From assembly GCA_037446255.1 (NCBI GenBank), contig JBBIIY010000006.1:1-28531 (forward strand): DNA of 28,531 nt, read 5' to 3'. The DNA is from Lithacetigena sp037446255 [NCBI: Coprothermobacterota bacterium] (lineage in GTDB: Bacteria; Coprothermobacterota; HKB111). Numbering within the stretch: position 1 is the first letter of the stretch; the number at the start of each line of letters is the position of its first letter. The notes under the pieces were generated by a model. That model was given only the letters and a program-made list of their open reading frames with translations. It was not told the origin of the DNA and searched no databases. Made by a program: the position numbers and the translations under genes. Of the stretch, positions 1 to 8,727 are shown one piece after another.

Positions 1-56
1 TTCGTGAAGGTGGCCGTACTGTGGGAGCAGGCGTGGTTACAAAGATTTTGGAGTAA
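1..56 (+). CDS. tuf: Elongation factor Tu, C-terminal end (partial)
   Basis: Reading in the third frame from the window start, the last 17 codons before a TAA stop give a peptide ending GRTVGAGVVTKILE, the diagnostic C-terminus of EF-Tu, the GTPase that delivers aminoacyl-tRNA to the ribosome. Only this tail is present because the window cuts the gene. The stop lies 15 bases before rpsJ, so the str and S10 operons are fused or adjacent here, a common bacterial order. Confidence 0.9.
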   Translation, partial: REGGRTVGAGVVTKILE

Positions 57-71
57 GGTAGGTTGATTTAA

Positions 72-383
72 GTGGGATATAAACAAAAAATGAGGATTAA
101 GCTTCGCTCCTATGATTATCAAATACTTGACTATGCTGCAAAACAGATAGTTGAAACTGCTAAAATCAGGGGCGCAACTGTTTCTGGACCAACACCTCTA
201 CCAACTGACAGAAAGCTTTACTGCGTGTTACGATCGCCTCACGTGGATAAAGATTCTCGTGAGCATTTTGAAATGAGAATTCATAAGAGGTTGATTGAAA
301 TTCTGGACCCAACACCAGAGGTAATTCAAGCTTTGACAAATTTGTTATTACCTGCTGGAGTAGACATTCTGGTCAGGTTATAG
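72..383 (+). CDS. rpsJ: 30S ribosomal protein S10
   Basis: S10 is a small-subunit head protein that also binds NusB in transcription antitermination. The 103-residue product has the family length and the motifs [30 protein letters not shown] and HKRLIEI. The start is a GTG preceded by AAGGTAGG; the next in-frame ATG would remove the conserved N-terminal lysine-rich strand, so GTG is preferred. It is the first gene of the S10 operon order and follows tuf by 15 bases, so it is probably co-transcribed with the str genes. Confidence 0.97.
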   Translation: MGYKQKMRIKLRSYDYQILDYAAKQIVETAKIRGATVSGPTPLPTDRKLYCVLRSPHVDKDSREHFEMRIHKRLIEILDPTPEVIQALTNLLLPAGVDILVRL

Positions 384-393
384 GGAGAGTAAT

Positions 394-1002
394 ATGAAAA
401 GTATTCTTGGAAGAAAGATAGGAATGACTCGGTATTTTACTTCTTCCGGTTTAGCGATGGGAGCAACCATTGTTTCTGTAGGTCCATGTTATGTAATTAG
501 AAAACAGGAAAAAGGATTGGAAGTTGGTTTTGAAGTAGTTCATGCAGATAAACTAAATAAACCCGAACTTGGAGTAACCAAGAAATATAACCTTCCACCT
601 TTAAGAGTTGTTAAAACTCTGGATGTTAATCCAGAATCTTATGTCACCGGAGATATAATTACAGCTGAGATTTTTAATGAAGGCGAAGAAGTTGATATCA
701 CCAGCATTTCCAAAGGAAGAGGTTTTACCGGTGCTATGAAAAGATGGAATTTTAGTGGTGGTAACCGAACTCATGGAGCCACCCAATGGCACAGAAGGGT
801 TGGAGCAATAGGGCAAAGATCAACACCAGGTAAAGTTTTCAAAGGCAAAAAGATGCCCGGTCATTATGGGGCAAGCAAAGTAACTGTCAAAAACCTTACT
901 ATATTAAAAGTGTTTCCTGATAAGAACCTGATATTAGTCAAGGGGAGCGTTCCAGGTGCCAATGGAAACCTGGTAATTGTGAGGTACCCTCATGAAAATT
1001 AA
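394..1002 (+). CDS. rplC: 50S ribosomal protein L3
   Basis: L3 is an early assembly protein whose loop reaches the peptidyl-transferase centre. The 202-residue sequence starts MKSILGRKIGMTRYF as in the family and carries the central loop HRRVGAIGQRSTPGKVFKGK followed by PGHYG. It keeps glutamine at the IGQ position, the residue methylated by PrmB in E. coli; many Gram-positive L3 proteins have alanine there. A GGGAGAG ribosome site precedes the ATG. The end overlaps rplD by 11 bases, suggesting translational coupling. Confidence 0.97.
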   Translation: MKSILGRKIGMTRYFTSSGLAMGATIVSVGPCYVIRKQEKGLEVGFEVVHADKLNKPELGVTKKYNLPPLRVVKTLDVNPESYVTGDIITAEIFNEGEEVDITSISKGRGFTGAMKRWNFSGGNRTHGATQWHRRVGAIGQRSTPGKVFKGKKMPGHYGASKVTVKNLTILKVFPDKNLILVKGSVPGANGNLVIVRYPHEN

Positions 1003-1624
1003 GGTCTTTAATTTAAAAGAAAATATAGAAACAGAACTTGATATAGAAGGGTGGGATTTTCCCATATCCAGAATGACAGGTATCCATGAAGTAGTAAAAT
1101 CTATTGAAACTAATAATAGGCAAGGTACTTTAGCTACTAAAAGCCGAGGCGATGTAATTGGGGGTGGAAAAAAACCCTGGGCACAAAAACATACCGGTAG
1201 AGCCAGACATAGTACCATCAGGTCCCCTTTGTGGCGTAAAGGTGGGCACACTTTTGCTCTTGAACCTAAGGAATACTATCTTAAAGTCAATTCCAAACAA
1301 AAAAAGAAAGTCATGGCTGAAGTTATCGGGTATAAAGCTCAAAATGGCTTGATATTCCTGTTAGAAGGTGATTATTTAGAAAAACCTTCAACTAAGAAAG
1401 CTACCGAAATACTTTTAAAACTTGCCATAAATGGGAACAAATCTCTACTGGTAACTCTGGGGTCTAAAGAATTAGTCTATAAATCTTTTAGAAACATTCC
1501 TGAAGTAAAAGTTACCACTCTTGAGGAATTAAATGCTCGTGATTTCATAGCAGCCCAGTATGTTATTATGGAAAAAGAAGCATTTGAAGTATTAATTGAA
1601 AGGAGTAAAACATGGATACCCTAA
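992..1624 (+). CDS. rplD: 50S ribosomal protein L4
   Basis: L4 lines the peptide exit tunnel and, in E. coli, is the autogenous regulator of the S10 operon. The 210-residue protein has the signature loop running from RQGTLATKSR through GGGKKPWAQKHTGRARH to the IRSPLWRKGG segment. The start lies inside the end of rplC and the gene overlaps rplW by 13 bases. No S10-leader-like structure is visible upstream of rpsJ, so E. coli-style L4 autoregulation is not supported. Confidence 0.96.
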   Translation: MKIKVFNLKENIETELDIEGWDFPISRMTGIHEVVKSIETNNRQGTLATKSRGDVIGGGKKPWAQKHTGRARHSTIRSPLWRKGGHTFALEPKEYYLKVNSKQKKKVMAEVIGYKAQNGLIFLLEGDYLEKPSTKKATEILLKLAINGNKSLLVTLGSKELVYKSFRNIPEVKVTTLEELNARDFIAAQYVIMEKEAFEVLIERSKTWIP

Positions 1625-1899
1625 GGGTATTGATAAAACCAATACTAACTGAAAAAAGTCTATTGATGGCTAAAGAGCAAAACATTTACTCCTTTTTAGT
1701 AAACCCTAAAGCCAATAAGACAGAAATCAAAGAAGCAGTATGGCATGCATTTAAGGTGAATGTGGAAAGAGTAAATGTTCTTCAATTAGTTAGAAGAAAA
1801 GTAAAATATGGAAAATCTGAAGGTTTAAGACCTGCTCGTAAAAAAGCTTATGTAAAAATTAAAACCGGTCAGAAAATTCCAATCTTTGAAACAGGTTAA
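1612..1899 (+). CDS. rplW: 50S ribosomal protein L23
   Basis: L23 sits at the tunnel exit and docks trigger factor and SRP. The 95-residue protein has the family opening (IKPILTEKSLLMAKEQN), the core FLVNPKANKTEIKEAV and the KVNVERVNVL strand. AAAGGAG precedes the ATG, which lies within rplD. Length and order are typical. It is followed after 18 bases by rplB with its own GGGAGA site. Confidence 0.96.
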   Translation: MDTLRVLIKPILTEKSLLMAKEQNIYSFLVNPKANKTEIKEAVWHAFKVNVERVNVLQLVRRKVKYGKSEGLRPARKKAYVKIKTGQKIPIFETG

Positions 1900-1917
1900 T
1901 AAAGGGAGATTAGTAAT

Positions 1918-2748
1918 ATGGCTGTAAAAACTTATAAACCAATAACCCCTGGAAGAAGGCATTTGACCAAAAAAGATCATTCTTCTTTAACTAACAAAGA
2001 ACCCGAAAGCAGCTTAACCTATTTCAGGCATCGGTCCAATGGTAGAGACAATCAAGGGACAATCTCATCTCGTCATAGGGGTGGAGGAGCTAAGAGGTTA
2101 TATAGAAAGATTGACTTTACCAGGAAGAAAGACGGGGTAAAAGCTGTAGTTAACAGCATAGAATATGATCCCAACAGGTCAGCTTACCTGGCTCTGATTC
2201 AATACGAAAATGGAGAGAAATCTTATATCCTTTATCCTGAGGGATTAGCTATAGGCAGTACAGTTGAGTCGGGTTTACAAGTGGAACCAAAAATTGGTAA
2301 CGCTGCTATTTTAAGAAATTTACCTCAGGGTACTTTTATTCATAATATAGAGTTAACTCCTGAGCGTGGAGGTGTTCTGGTAAGGGCAGCTGGAACAGCA
2401 GCGCAACTTCTGGACAAAGAGGGAGAATATGCAATTATAAGGCTTCCTTCAAAAGAAATGCGCAAAGTTCACTTAGATTGCCGTGCTACTGTGGGAATTT
2501 TAGGAAATGCCGAGCATGCAAATATTTCTCTTGGTAACGCTGGAAGAAGCAGATATCTTGGCAGAAGACCTCATGTTCGCGGAAAAGCAATGAATCCAGT
2601 TGATCATCCTCATGGTGGTGGCGAAGGTAAGGCCGGTATAGGAATGGCTTCTCCTAAGTCTCCCTGGGGAAAACCTACCAGGGGATATAAAACGAGGAGA
2701 GGAAAGAGACCCTCAGATAGATTTATTTTAAAAAGGAGGGGTAAATAA
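1918..2748 (+). CDS. rplB: 50S ribosomal protein L2
   Basis: L2 is a core 23S-binding protein required for subunit association and the peptidyl-transferase fold. The 276-residue product begins [15 protein letters not shown] and contains [16 protein letters not shown], the OB/SH3-like core, and the highly conserved [14 protein letters not shown] loop with the functionally important histidine. The C-terminal basic tail is intact. It ends two bases before the rpsS start, whose AAGGAGGGG site lies inside the rplB end. Confidence 0.98.
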   Translation: MAVKTYKPITPGRRHLTKKDHSSLTNKEPESSLTYFRHRSNGRDNQGTISSRHRGGGAKRLYRKIDFTRKKDGVKAVVNSIEYDPNRSAYLALIQYENGEKSYILYPEGLAIGSTVESGLQVEPKIGNAAILRNLPQGTFIHNIELTPERGGVLVRAAGTAAQLLDKEGEYAIIRLPSKEMRKVHLDCRATVGILGNAEHANISLGNAGRSRYLGRRPHVRGKAMNPVDHPHGGGEGKAGIGMASPKSPWGKPTRGYKTRRGKRPSDRFILKRRGK

Positions 2749-2750
2749 AC

Positions 2751-3029
2751 TTGGCTGAGAAAGAAATTTTTATTGAACCCAAGCTATTAAAAAGAATAAC
2801 CAATATGAATGAGAAAGGTGAGAAATTTTTAATCAAAACCTGGTCTCGCAGATCGTCTGTTATTCAGGAAATGGTAGGTCATACCATTGCAGTATATAAT
2901 GGGAGAATCCATGTTCCTGTATATATTACCAGGGATATGACCGGACATAAATTGGGAGAATTTGCTCCTACCAGAACCTTTAGAGGTCACGGTACAAAAG
3001 GTGGAGAGCGTTCAAAAGCTCTAAAATAA
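2751..3029 (+). CDS. rpsS: 30S ribosomal protein S19
   Basis: S19 binds 16S rRNA in the head next to S13 and contacts the A-site tRNA region. The 92-residue protein carries [24 protein letters not shown] and [10 protein letters not shown], both diagnostic. The start is TTG, chosen because a strong AAGGAGGGG sits about ten bases upstream and the resulting [16 protein letters not shown] opening fits the family. Position between rplB and rplV is standard. Confidence 0.97.
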   Translation: MAEKEIFIEPKLLKRITNMNEKGEKFLIKTWSRRSSVIQEMVGHTIAVYNGRIHVPVYITRDMTGHKLGEFAPTRTFRGHGTKGGERSKALK

Positions 3030-3038
3030 GGAGTTATC

Positions 3039-3380
3039 ATGGTTGAAGTATTAGCGCAACACAAATTCGCCCGTATATCACCGCAGAAAGCACGTCGGGT
3101 GATAGATTTGATAAGAGGGAAAAAAGCTATTGAATCACTTGCAATACTGCAAGCACTTCCCCAATACAAAGGATCCAGGCTTATTTATAAGGTTCTTCAA
3201 TCTGCGATTGCTAATGCTATTCATAATTATGGCTTAGATAAAGAAAAGCTTCTAATAGCTAAAGCATTTATTGATGAAGGCCCAAGAGCTAAAAGAATTT
3301 TACCGAGAGCATTTGGTAGAGCTCATGTAATATTAAAACGACACAGCCACATTTCAGTGGTAGTTAAAGAAAAAGATTAG
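3039..3380 (+). CDS. rplV: 50S ribosomal protein L22
   Basis: L22 lines the exit tunnel with a long beta hairpin. The 113-residue product shows [18 protein letters not shown] at the N-terminus, [13 protein letters not shown] centrally, and the tunnel hairpin with [21 protein letters not shown]. An AAGGAG site precedes the ATG. No macrolide-resistance-type insertion is apparent in the hairpin. It ends 11 bases before rpsC. Confidence 0.97.
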   Translation: MVEVLAQHKFARISPQKARRVIDLIRGKKAIESLAILQALPQYKGSRLIYKVLQSAIANAIHNYGLDKEKLLIAKAFIDEGPRAKRILPRAFGRAHVILKRHSHISVVVKEKD

Positions 3381-3391
3381 GGGGTGTTTAT

Positions 3392-4081
3392 TTGGGACAG
3401 AAAGTGCATCCCACAGGATTTCGTATAGGTTTATCAATTGAGTGGAGAAACAGGTGGTTTGCTGAAGGTAAAATCTTTGGTGAATATCTGAAGGAAGATT
3501 ACAAAATTAGAAAACTAGTAAAGGAAAAGTTTTTTCAAGGCGGTATTTCTACAATTGAAATTGAGAGAATGGGTAATAAGATAAAAGTAATAATTCACAC
3601 TGCCAGGCCAGGGATGGTAATCGGCAGACATGGAGCTATTACTGAAGAGTTAAGAAAACAGCTAGAAAAGATCACCCAAAAACAGGCGAGTATTTCTATA
3701 GAAGAGCAAAAAGAGCCTTCTCTTAATAGCCAATTGATTGCTGAAAATGTAGCCTCTCAGATAGAAAAAAGAGTATCTCATAAACGAGCAATGAAGCAAG
3801 CAATTTTTAGAGCTATGAGGAGCGGTGCAAAAGGAATAAAAATATCCTGCAGCGGTAGATTGGGTGGAGCTGAAATTGCCCGTACAGAATGGTATAGAGA
3901 AGGCCGCGTTCCTCTTCATACCATAAGAGCAGATATTGATTATGGTTTTACTGAGGCTTTGATAAAATTTGGTCGTATCGGAATCAAAGTCTGGGTTTTT
4001 TCAAAAATGAAAGACAACGTAGATATTGGAAGCAAGAGGAGAGTGATGGCCAGTGCTGATGCCAGAACGGGTAAAATTTAG
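3392..4081 (+). CDS. rpsC: 30S ribosomal protein S3
   Basis: S3 forms part of the mRNA entry channel. The 229-residue protein begins [12 protein letters not shown] after a TTG start preceded by GGGGTG. It has a type II KH domain with the loop VIGRHG (GxxG form) at about residue 75, then the C-terminal domain with [24 protein letters not shown] and IDYGF. The end overlaps rplP by 29 bases if the GTG start of rplP is used. Confidence 0.97.
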   Translation: MGQKVHPTGFRIGLSIEWRNRWFAEGKIFGEYLKEDYKIRKLVKEKFFQGGISTIEIERMGNKIKVIIHTARPGMVIGRHGAITEELRKQLEKITQKQASISIEEQKEPSLNSQLIAENVASQIEKRVSHKRAMKQAIFRAMRSGAKGIKISCSGRLGGAEIARTEWYREGRVPLHTIRADIDYGFTEALIKFGRIGIKVWVFSKMKDNVDIGSKRRVMASADARTGKI

Positions 4082-4499
4082 AAAACAACACAGAGGAAGA
4101 ATGAGCGGGTATGCTAAGAGAGGATCTGCGCTTGCTTTTGGAGAATTTGGTCTTAAAGCACTTGAACCTTCCTGGATTACGGCTCAACAAATTGAAGCAG
4201 TCAGAATCACGCTCGTACGCTATCTTAAAAAAGGGGGAAAAATGTGGATTAGAATTTTTCCTGACAAGCCAGTAACTAAAAAACCTCTTGAGGTTAGAAT
4301 GGGTGGGGGGAAAGCTGAACCATCATTCTGGGTTGCTGTAGTTAAGACCGGTAGAATTATGTTTGAATTGAGCGGTATCCCCGAATTAGAAGCACGAGAT
4401 GCCTTCAGGATTGCGACTCAAAAATTGCCTATCTCTACCCAAGTTGTGGTTAAGGAAACAAATACAAGTGAGGTTAATAATGAAACCGCAAGAACTTAG
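4053..4499 (+). CDS. rplP: 50S ribosomal protein L16
   Basis: L16 helps position A-site tRNA in the large subunit. The 148-residue protein starts [19 protein letters not shown], the canonical opening, which requires a GTG start inside rpsC; AGAGGAG lies about 11 bases upstream, and the in-frame ATG two codons later is the only close alternative. Core motifs [24 protein letters not shown] and ELSGIPE are present. The C-terminal tail is a few residues longer than usual and runs into rpmC by 20 bases. Confidence 0.96.
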   Translation: MLMPERVKFRKQHRGRMSGYAKRGSALAFGEFGLKALEPSWITAQQIEAVRITLVRYLKKGGKMWIRIFPDKPVTKKPLEVRMGGGKAEPSFWVAVVKTGRIMFELSGIPELEARDAFRIATQKLPISTQVVVKETNTSEVNNETART

Positions 4500-4683
4500 A
4501 GAGCTAAGCAAAGATGAATTGGATAAACGCATGAATGACCTTAAACAGGAGTTATTCGGTTTAAGATTTCAGGTAGCTGTAAATAAATTGAAGAATATCT
4601 CGCGAATTAGAGAAGTTAGAAAAGAGATTGCTCGATTACTAACCATTGCTCATGAGAAGTCTTTAGAGGTGCCCTATGTCTAA
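4480..4683 (+). CDS. rpmC: 50S ribosomal protein L29
   Basis: L29 is a small two-helix protein at the tunnel exit beside L23. The 67-residue form starts [18 protein letters not shown] and ends with the diagnostic [20 protein letters not shown] and [11 protein letters not shown]. The reading frame is open further upstream, but that extension does not resemble L29, so the ATG at the family start is used. The ATG lies within rplP, with AGTGAGG just upstream, and the end overlaps rpsQ by 8 bases. Confidence 0.94.
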   Translation: MKPQELRELSKDELDKRMNDLKQELFGLRFQVAVNKLKNISRIREVRKEIARLLTIAHEKSLEVPYV

Positions 4684-4933
4684 AAAGGAATTTATTGGAA
4701 AGATTATAGTTGATAAGATGGATAAAACCAGAGTCGTGGAAGTGGTTCATGTTTTTAGACACCCTCTTTATCGTAAAGTTGTGCATAAGAAACATAAATA
4801 CTATGCTCATGATGAAGATAACTCCTCTCATGAAGGTGATACAGTTAAGATAGTTGAGTTTAGACCTTTAAGTAAAACTAAAAGGTGGCAGGTCTTAGAA
4901 ATACTTAAGACTGCTCAAAGCTCCGGAGGCTAA
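4676..4933 (+). CDS. rpsQ: 30S ribosomal protein S17
   Basis: S17 is an OB-fold primary 16S binder. The 85-residue protein has [36 protein letters not shown], and [20 protein letters not shown], all standard. The ATG overlaps the rpmC end, and GAGGTG lies just upstream within rpmC. It stops one base before rplN. Confidence 0.96.
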   Translation: MSKKEFIGKIIVDKMDKTRVVEVVHVFRHPLYRKVVHKKHKYYAHDEDNSSHEGDTVKIVEFRPLSKTKRWQVLEILKTAQSSGG

Positions 4934-4934
4934 T

Positions 4935-5303
4935 ATGATCAGACCATACAGTAGATTGGTAGTAGCAGATAATACTGGAGCTAAAATAATTTCTGTGATT
5001 AGAGTGCTCGGAGGGTCAAATAAAGAAACCTGTACTGTTGGAGACTTAATTGTTGCGACAGTTAAAGTAGCCAGTCCTGGTGGTATGGTTGGTAAAGGAG
5101 ATGTGGTAAAGGCAGTGGTGGTAAGAACCAGGAAAGAGGTGGGAAGACCCGATGGTTCTTATGTAAGATTTGATGATAACGCAGCAGTAATTATAAACGA
5201 TACTGGCGACCCAAGGGGTACTAGAATATTTGGTCCGGTGGCCCGGGAATTAAGAGAAAAAAAGTATATGAAAATTATTTCTCTTGCTCCGGAAGTTGTT
5301 TAG
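4935..5303 (+). CDS. rplN: 50S ribosomal protein L14
   Basis: L14 forms intersubunit bridges with 16S rRNA and is the docking site of ribosome silencing factor RsfS. The 122-residue protein shows [20 protein letters not shown], the TVKVASPGG and [20 protein letters not shown] segments, and [27 protein letters not shown] lies before the ATG. Length and sequence are ordinary. Confidence 0.98.
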   Translation: MIRPYSRLVVADNTGAKIISVIRVLGGSNKETCTVGDLIVATVKVASPGGMVGKGDVVKAVVVRTRKEVGRPDGSYVRFDDNAAVIINDTGDPRGTRIFGPVARELREKKYMKIISLAPEVV

Positions 5304-5314
5304 GAGGTGCTGGC

Positions 5315-5629
5315 TTGCGCATAAAGAAAGATGACTTAGTAATTGTATTATCAGGGAATGATAAAGGAAAGAAAGGAAAAGTGCTAAGTGTATTACCTAA
5401 AGAAGATAAAATTGTAGTTCAAAATGTAAGCATAGCTAAGAGGCATACTCGTCCCAGTAAGACTAATAAGGGCGGTATAGTCAGTCAGGAAAATCCAATT
5501 TTTATCGAGAAAGTTATGATATATTGTCCAAACTGCAAAGAACCGGTTAGGATCAAAACTAAGATACTTAGTAAAAAAGAAAAGAACAGGGTATGCGCCA
5601 GGTGTGGTGAGGAACTGGATAAGAAATAA
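5315..5629 (+). CDS. rplX: 50S ribosomal protein L24, zinc-ribbon form
   Basis: L24 is an assembly-initiator protein with a KOW motif. Residues 1-25 contain MRIKKDDLVIVLSGNDKGKK, the KOW segment, followed by KRHTRPSKTNKGGIV. The C-terminus has two CxxC pairs (Cys71/74 and Cys94/97), a complete zinc-ribbon set. The start is TTG, supported by AGGAGG seven bases upstream and by overlap with the rplN stop codon. The product is 104 residues. Confidence 0.96.
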   Translation: MRIKKDDLVIVLSGNDKGKKGKVLSVLPKEDKIVVQNVSIAKRHTRPSKTNKGGIVSQENPIFIEKVMIYCPNCKEPVRIKTKILSKKEKNRVCARCGEELDKK

Positions 5630-5638
5630 GGAGGTATT

Positions 5639-6181
5639 ATGAGCGAATTACTTGATAAATATAGAAATAAAGTGGTTCCGCAGATGATGGCAAAATTTGG
5701 TTATACTAATGTCCTGGCAGTCCCAAAATTAGTAAAAGTTACTCTCAACCGTGGAATTGGTGAAGCGAAATCAGATAGTAAAATTCTTGACCAGACTGTG
5801 GAAGAAATTAAGTTGATAGCAAATCAAAAACCTGTAGTCAGGAGGGCAAAAAAATCTATTGCCAGTTTTAAACTTAGAAAAGGTATGCCTATTGGCTGTA
5901 TGGTAACCCTACGAAGAGAGAAAATGTATGAGTTTGTGGAAAAGTTGATTAATGTTGCCCTTCCTAGAATCAGGGATTTTAAAGGTTTATCCACTAAGTC
6001 ATTCGATGGTAGGGGGAACTTTAACACTGGTATCACTGAACAGTTAATATTTCCTGAAATACCCTACGAGAAAGTTAGTAAAATTATGGGAATGAATATT
6101 TCTATAACTACTACAGCTAAGACTGATGAAGAAGGAAAATCTCTTCTGGAATTTATGGGTTTTCCCTTTATCACAAGGTAA
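5639..6181 (+). CDS. rplE: 50S ribosomal protein L5
   Basis: L5 binds 5S rRNA in the central protuberance. The 180-residue protein carries [17 protein letters not shown], the GQ/KP-like [21 protein letters not shown] segment, [28 protein letters not shown] and the FPEIPYEKV motif. The ATG is preceded by AAGGAGG. Standard size and context between rplX and rpsN. Confidence 0.97.
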   Translation: MSELLDKYRNKVVPQMMAKFGYTNVLAVPKLVKVTLNRGIGEAKSDSKILDQTVEEIKLIANQKPVVRRAKKSIASFKLRKGMPIGCMVTLRREKMYEFVEKLINVALPRIRDFKGLSTKSFDGRGNFNTGITEQLIFPEIPYEKVSKIMGMNISITTTAKTDEEGKSLLEFMGFPFITR

Positions 6182-6195
6182 GGAGGTTTTCCTAC

Positions 6196-6381
6196 TTGGC
6201 TAAAAAATCATTGATAGTAAAATCTAAAAAAACGCCTAAGTTTAATATAAGAGCATACCACCGGTGTGGTATTTGCGGAAGACCGAGGGCTTTTCTAAGA
6301 GATTTTGGTATTTGTAGAATATGTTTTCGCAAATTAGCACTCGAGGGATACATCCCTGGAGTGAAAAAAGCGAGCTGGTAA
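6196..6381 (+). CDS. rpsN: 30S ribosomal protein S14, zinc type
   Basis: This is the short, zinc-binding S14 (61 residues) with CGIC at Cys24/27 and CRIC at Cys40/43, the C+ form found in many Gram-positive bacteria and thermophiles; the zinc-free paralogue is about 90-100 residues. It binds 16S rRNA in the head. A TTG start is supported by AAGGAGG about nine bases upstream and gives the expected [12 protein letters not shown] opening. No second zinc-independent copy is in the window. Confidence 0.97.
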   Translation: MAKKSLIVKSKKTPKFNIRAYHRCGICGRPRAFLRDFGICRICFRKLALEGYIPGVKKASW

Positions 6382-6402
6382 AGCAAGGAGAATAAATTAA
6401 TT

Positions 6403-6798
6403 ATGATATACGATCCTATTGCTGATATGCTTACCCGTATAAGGAATGCGAATAGAGAATTAAAAGAGTTTGTGGAAATACCTTTTTCCACAGAAAAGAA
6501 TGCAGTGGCTAAAGTTCTTTTTTCCGAAGGATATATAGCAAAGTATGAAACTATAGAACTTGGAATAAAGAAAATATTAAAGATATACCTTAAGTATGGC
6601 GCGGGTAGAGAACGAATTATCAGCGATTTAAAAAGAATCAGCAAGCCTGGTGTTCGTTTCTATGTAAAGAATAATAGGGTACCTAAAGTGCTCAATGGAT
6701 TAGGTATTGCAGTTATATCTACCTCGCAAGGTGTCATGAGCGATAGAGAAGCTCGTAAGCTTAAGATAGGCGGAGAAGTTGTTGCCTATATCTGGTAG
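6403..6798 (+). CDS. rpsH: 30S ribosomal protein S8
   Basis: S8 is a primary 16S binder and, in E. coli, the spc-operon repressor. The 131-residue protein begins MIYDPIADMLTRIRNANR, has SKPGVRFYVKNNRVPKVLNGLG, and ends ISTSQGVMSDREARKLKIGGEVVAYIW, all canonical. AAGGAGAA lies upstream of the ATG. The 21-base gap before it is one of the largest in this cluster but shows no clear promoter. Confidence 0.97.
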   Translation: MIYDPIADMLTRIRNANRELKEFVEIPFSTEKNAVAKVLFSEGYIAKYETIELGIKKILKIYLKYGAGRERIISDLKRISKPGVRFYVKNNRVPKVLNGLGIAVISTSQGVMSDREARKLKIGGEVVAYIW

Positions 6799-6815
6799 GA
6801 GTAGGAGGTTTAAGG

Positions 6816-7364
6816 TTGTCTCGTTTAGCAAAAAAACCAATTGAATTGCCACCTGGTGTTTCTGTTAATCTGGACTTAAGTTTTATTGAAATTAAAGGGC
6901 AACTTGGATCTATTAATCATAGCTTACCCTCAATGGTATCAATTAGAACTGAAGGAAACCAGATTTGGGTGGATAGAATGTCGGAAGATAAAAAAATCCG
7001 AGCTTTTCAAGGATTAATCTGGGCTCTGGTAAGAAATGCGGTTTATGGTGTTAGTACAGGCTTTTCCAGAAGGCTTTTTATAACTGGAGTAGGATATAGA
7101 GCTCTTAAAGAGAAAGATAATTTAGTTTTACAGGTAGGTTTTTCCAAGCCTGTGATTATTGAGCCTCCTGAAGGTATAGTAATAGAAGTGGAAAAAGCTG
7201 ACATAGTAGTAGTAAAAGGAATCAATAAAGAGCTCGTAGGTTTTGTAGCCTCTCAAATTAGATCCGTCAGGCCTCCTGAACCCTATAAAGGAAAAGGAAT
7301 TCGTTATGAAGGTGAAATTGTGAGAAGGAAAGCCGGAAAAGCCATAGGAAAGGCTAAGAAATAG
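6816..7364 (+). CDS. rplF: 50S ribosomal protein L6
   Basis: L6 has two related RNA-binding domains near the GTPase centre. The 182-residue product has KKPIELPPGVSV, the first-domain loop ALVRNAVYGVSTGF, LFITGVGYRA, and the C-terminal PEPYKGKGIRYEGEIVRRKAGKA motif. The TTG start is chosen because AGGAGG lies seven bases upstream; the family opening MSR(L/I)(A/G)KKPI matches. It ends seven bases before the AGGAGG-driven rplR region. Confidence 0.97.
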   Translation: MSRLAKKPIELPPGVSVNLDLSFIEIKGQLGSINHSLPSMVSIRTEGNQIWVDRMSEDKKIRAFQGLIWALVRNAVYGVSTGFSRRLFITGVGYRALKEKDNLVLQVGFSKPVIIEPPEGIVIEVEKADIVVVKGINKELVGFVASQIRSVRPPEPYKGKGIRYEGEIVRRKAGKAIGKAKK

Positions 7365-7377
7365 GAGGAGTTTGAGG

Positions 7378-7746
7378 GTGAAAAAAAATATTTCAAGATC
7401 AGTTTCACGTAAAATCAGGCATTTGAGGATAAGAAAGAAAGTATCTGGAAATAATGAAAAACCTCGTGTGGCTGTTTTTAAAAGTGTGAAGCATATTTAT
7501 GCACAGGCAATTGATGATGACAATAGGAAAACCCTGGCTTTTGCTTCTTCTATTGACAGGGAGTTAAAAGAAAAAGTGGCTGAATCAAGTAAAACTGAAG
7601 AAGCTGTTCTCGTTGGCAAATTACTTGCCAGGCGGCTTCTTAATTTACAAGTAAATACAATAGTATTTGACCGTGGTGGGTTTAAATATCATGGAAGGAT
7701 TCAAGCTTTAGCAGATGCAATGCGTGAAGAGGGGATTATCTTTTAA
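7378..7746 (+). CDS. rplR: 50S ribosomal protein L18
   Basis: L18 binds 5S rRNA with L5. The product (122 residues from this start) has RIRKKVSGNNEKPRVAVFKS, HIYAQAIDDDN and VFDRGGFKYHGRIQALADAMRE. Two in-frame starts compete: a TTG two codons upstream (at 7372) is only three bases from AGGAGG, while this GTG has nine-base spacing, so GTG is preferred; the difference is two residues. Context between rplF and rpsE is standard. Confidence 0.94.
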   Translation: MKKNISRSVSRKIRHLRIRKKVSGNNEKPRVAVFKSVKHIYAQAIDDDNRKTLAFASSIDRELKEKVAESSKTEEAVLVGKLLARRLLNLQVNTIVFDRGGFKYHGRIQALADAMREEGIIF

Positions 7747-7758
7747 GGGAGAATATAT

Positions 7759-8265
7759 ATGGAAAATATTGAAGAAGGTAGTGTAATTCAGTTAAAAGAA
7801 AAAATAATCCAGATTTCCCGTGTTGCCAGGGTAGTCAAGGGAGGTAAAAGATTACGCTTCCGGGTGTTAGCCGTTGTGGGTGATGAAAGAGGAAATGTGG
7901 GAGTAGCTTTAGGAAAAGCTTCAGAAACTGCTACAGCGATCCGTAAAGCTATTGAGAGGGCAAGAAAAAGTATGATAAGAATAAATATTACTGGAACCAC
8001 CGTTCCTCACCCCTTAATTGGGGAGGAAGGAGCAGCTCGGGTACTTTTGAAACCTGCCGTAAAGGGTACAGGGGTTATAGCGGGAGGAGCTGTACGAGCT
8101 GTTCTGGAAGCTTGCGGGATTAAAGATATCATAACTAAATCTCTTGGAAGTAATAATCAGATAAATGTGTCATATGCCACCTTTAATGCTTTAAAAAGTA
8201 TGAAAAATATAGATCAGGTTGCAAAATACCTGGGTAAGCATCCCAAAGAGATGTTGGAAAGTTAG
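7759..8265 (+). CDS. rpsE: 30S ribosomal protein S5
   Basis: S5 contributes to decoding fidelity and the mRNA entry helicase. The 168-residue protein has the double-stranded RNA-binding N-domain ([32 protein letters not shown]), then [19 protein letters not shown] and [24 protein letters not shown] precedes the ATG. It is followed directly by rplO; rpmD, which commonly sits in this slot, is missing. Confidence 0.97.
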   Translation: MENIEEGSVIQLKEKIIQISRVARVVKGGKRLRFRVLAVVGDERGNVGVALGKASETATAIRKAIERARKSMIRINITGTTVPHPLIGEEGAARVLLKPAVKGTGVIAGGAVRAVLEACGIKDIITKSLGSNNQINVSYATFNALKSMKNIDQVAKYLGKHPKEMLES

Positions 8266-8275
8266 GAGGTTGTCT

Positions 8276-8725
8276 ATGGAAATCGGGCTTCACAATTTAA
8301 AACCTGCTGATGGATCAATAAAAGCACCCAAGAGGGTCGGTCGTGGATCATCCTCTGGACATGGTGGAACATCCGGTCGTGGTCACAAAGGTCAAAAAGC
8401 TCGCGCTGGTGGGGTGGAAAAACCAGGGTTTGAAGGTGGTCAAACACCATTATATAAAAGAATTCCACGTTATCCGGGGTTTAAAAATCCCTTTTCTGTA
8501 ATATATGAACCTGTAAATATTGAAAAGCTAAATAAATTTACCGATGGAACTGAAGTTGGGATTAACGAATTAATTGATTACGGTTTAATTTCCAACCCAA
8601 AGTCAAAAGTTAAAATTTTAGGTTCTGGAAAATTATTTAAGAAATTATCGGTAAAATCTCATGCGTTCTCTAAAACAGCTAAGGAAAAAATTATTGCTCT
8701 TGGCGGAACTGCGGAGGAAATATAG
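8276..8725 (+). CDS. rplO: 50S ribosomal protein L15
   Basis: L15 is a late-assembly protein threading through 23S rRNA. The 149-residue product begins MEIGLHNLKPADGSIKAPKR and has the glycine-rich extended tail (GRGSSSGHGGTSGRGHKGQK), then FEGGQTPLYKRIPRYPGF and VKILGSGKL. The frame is open upstream, but AGGAGG six bases before this ATG and the family opening fix the start. Downstream, GGAGGAAA near its end serves secY. Confidence 0.97.
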   Translation: MEIGLHNLKPADGSIKAPKRVGRGSSSGHGGTSGRGHKGQKARAGGVEKPGFEGGQTPLYKRIPRYPGFKNPFSVIYEPVNIEKLNKFTDGTEVGINELIDYGLISNPKSKVKILGSGKLFKKLSVKSHAFSKTAKEKIIALGGTAEEI

Positions 8726-8727
8726 AT

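Noticed and set aside
6192-6644. A 150-codon minus-strand open frame across rpsN and rpsH.
   Set aside because: It is antisense to two clear ribosomal protein genes, has no family resemblance or convincing ribosome site, and its hydrophobicity is what reverse translation of lysine-rich genes gives.
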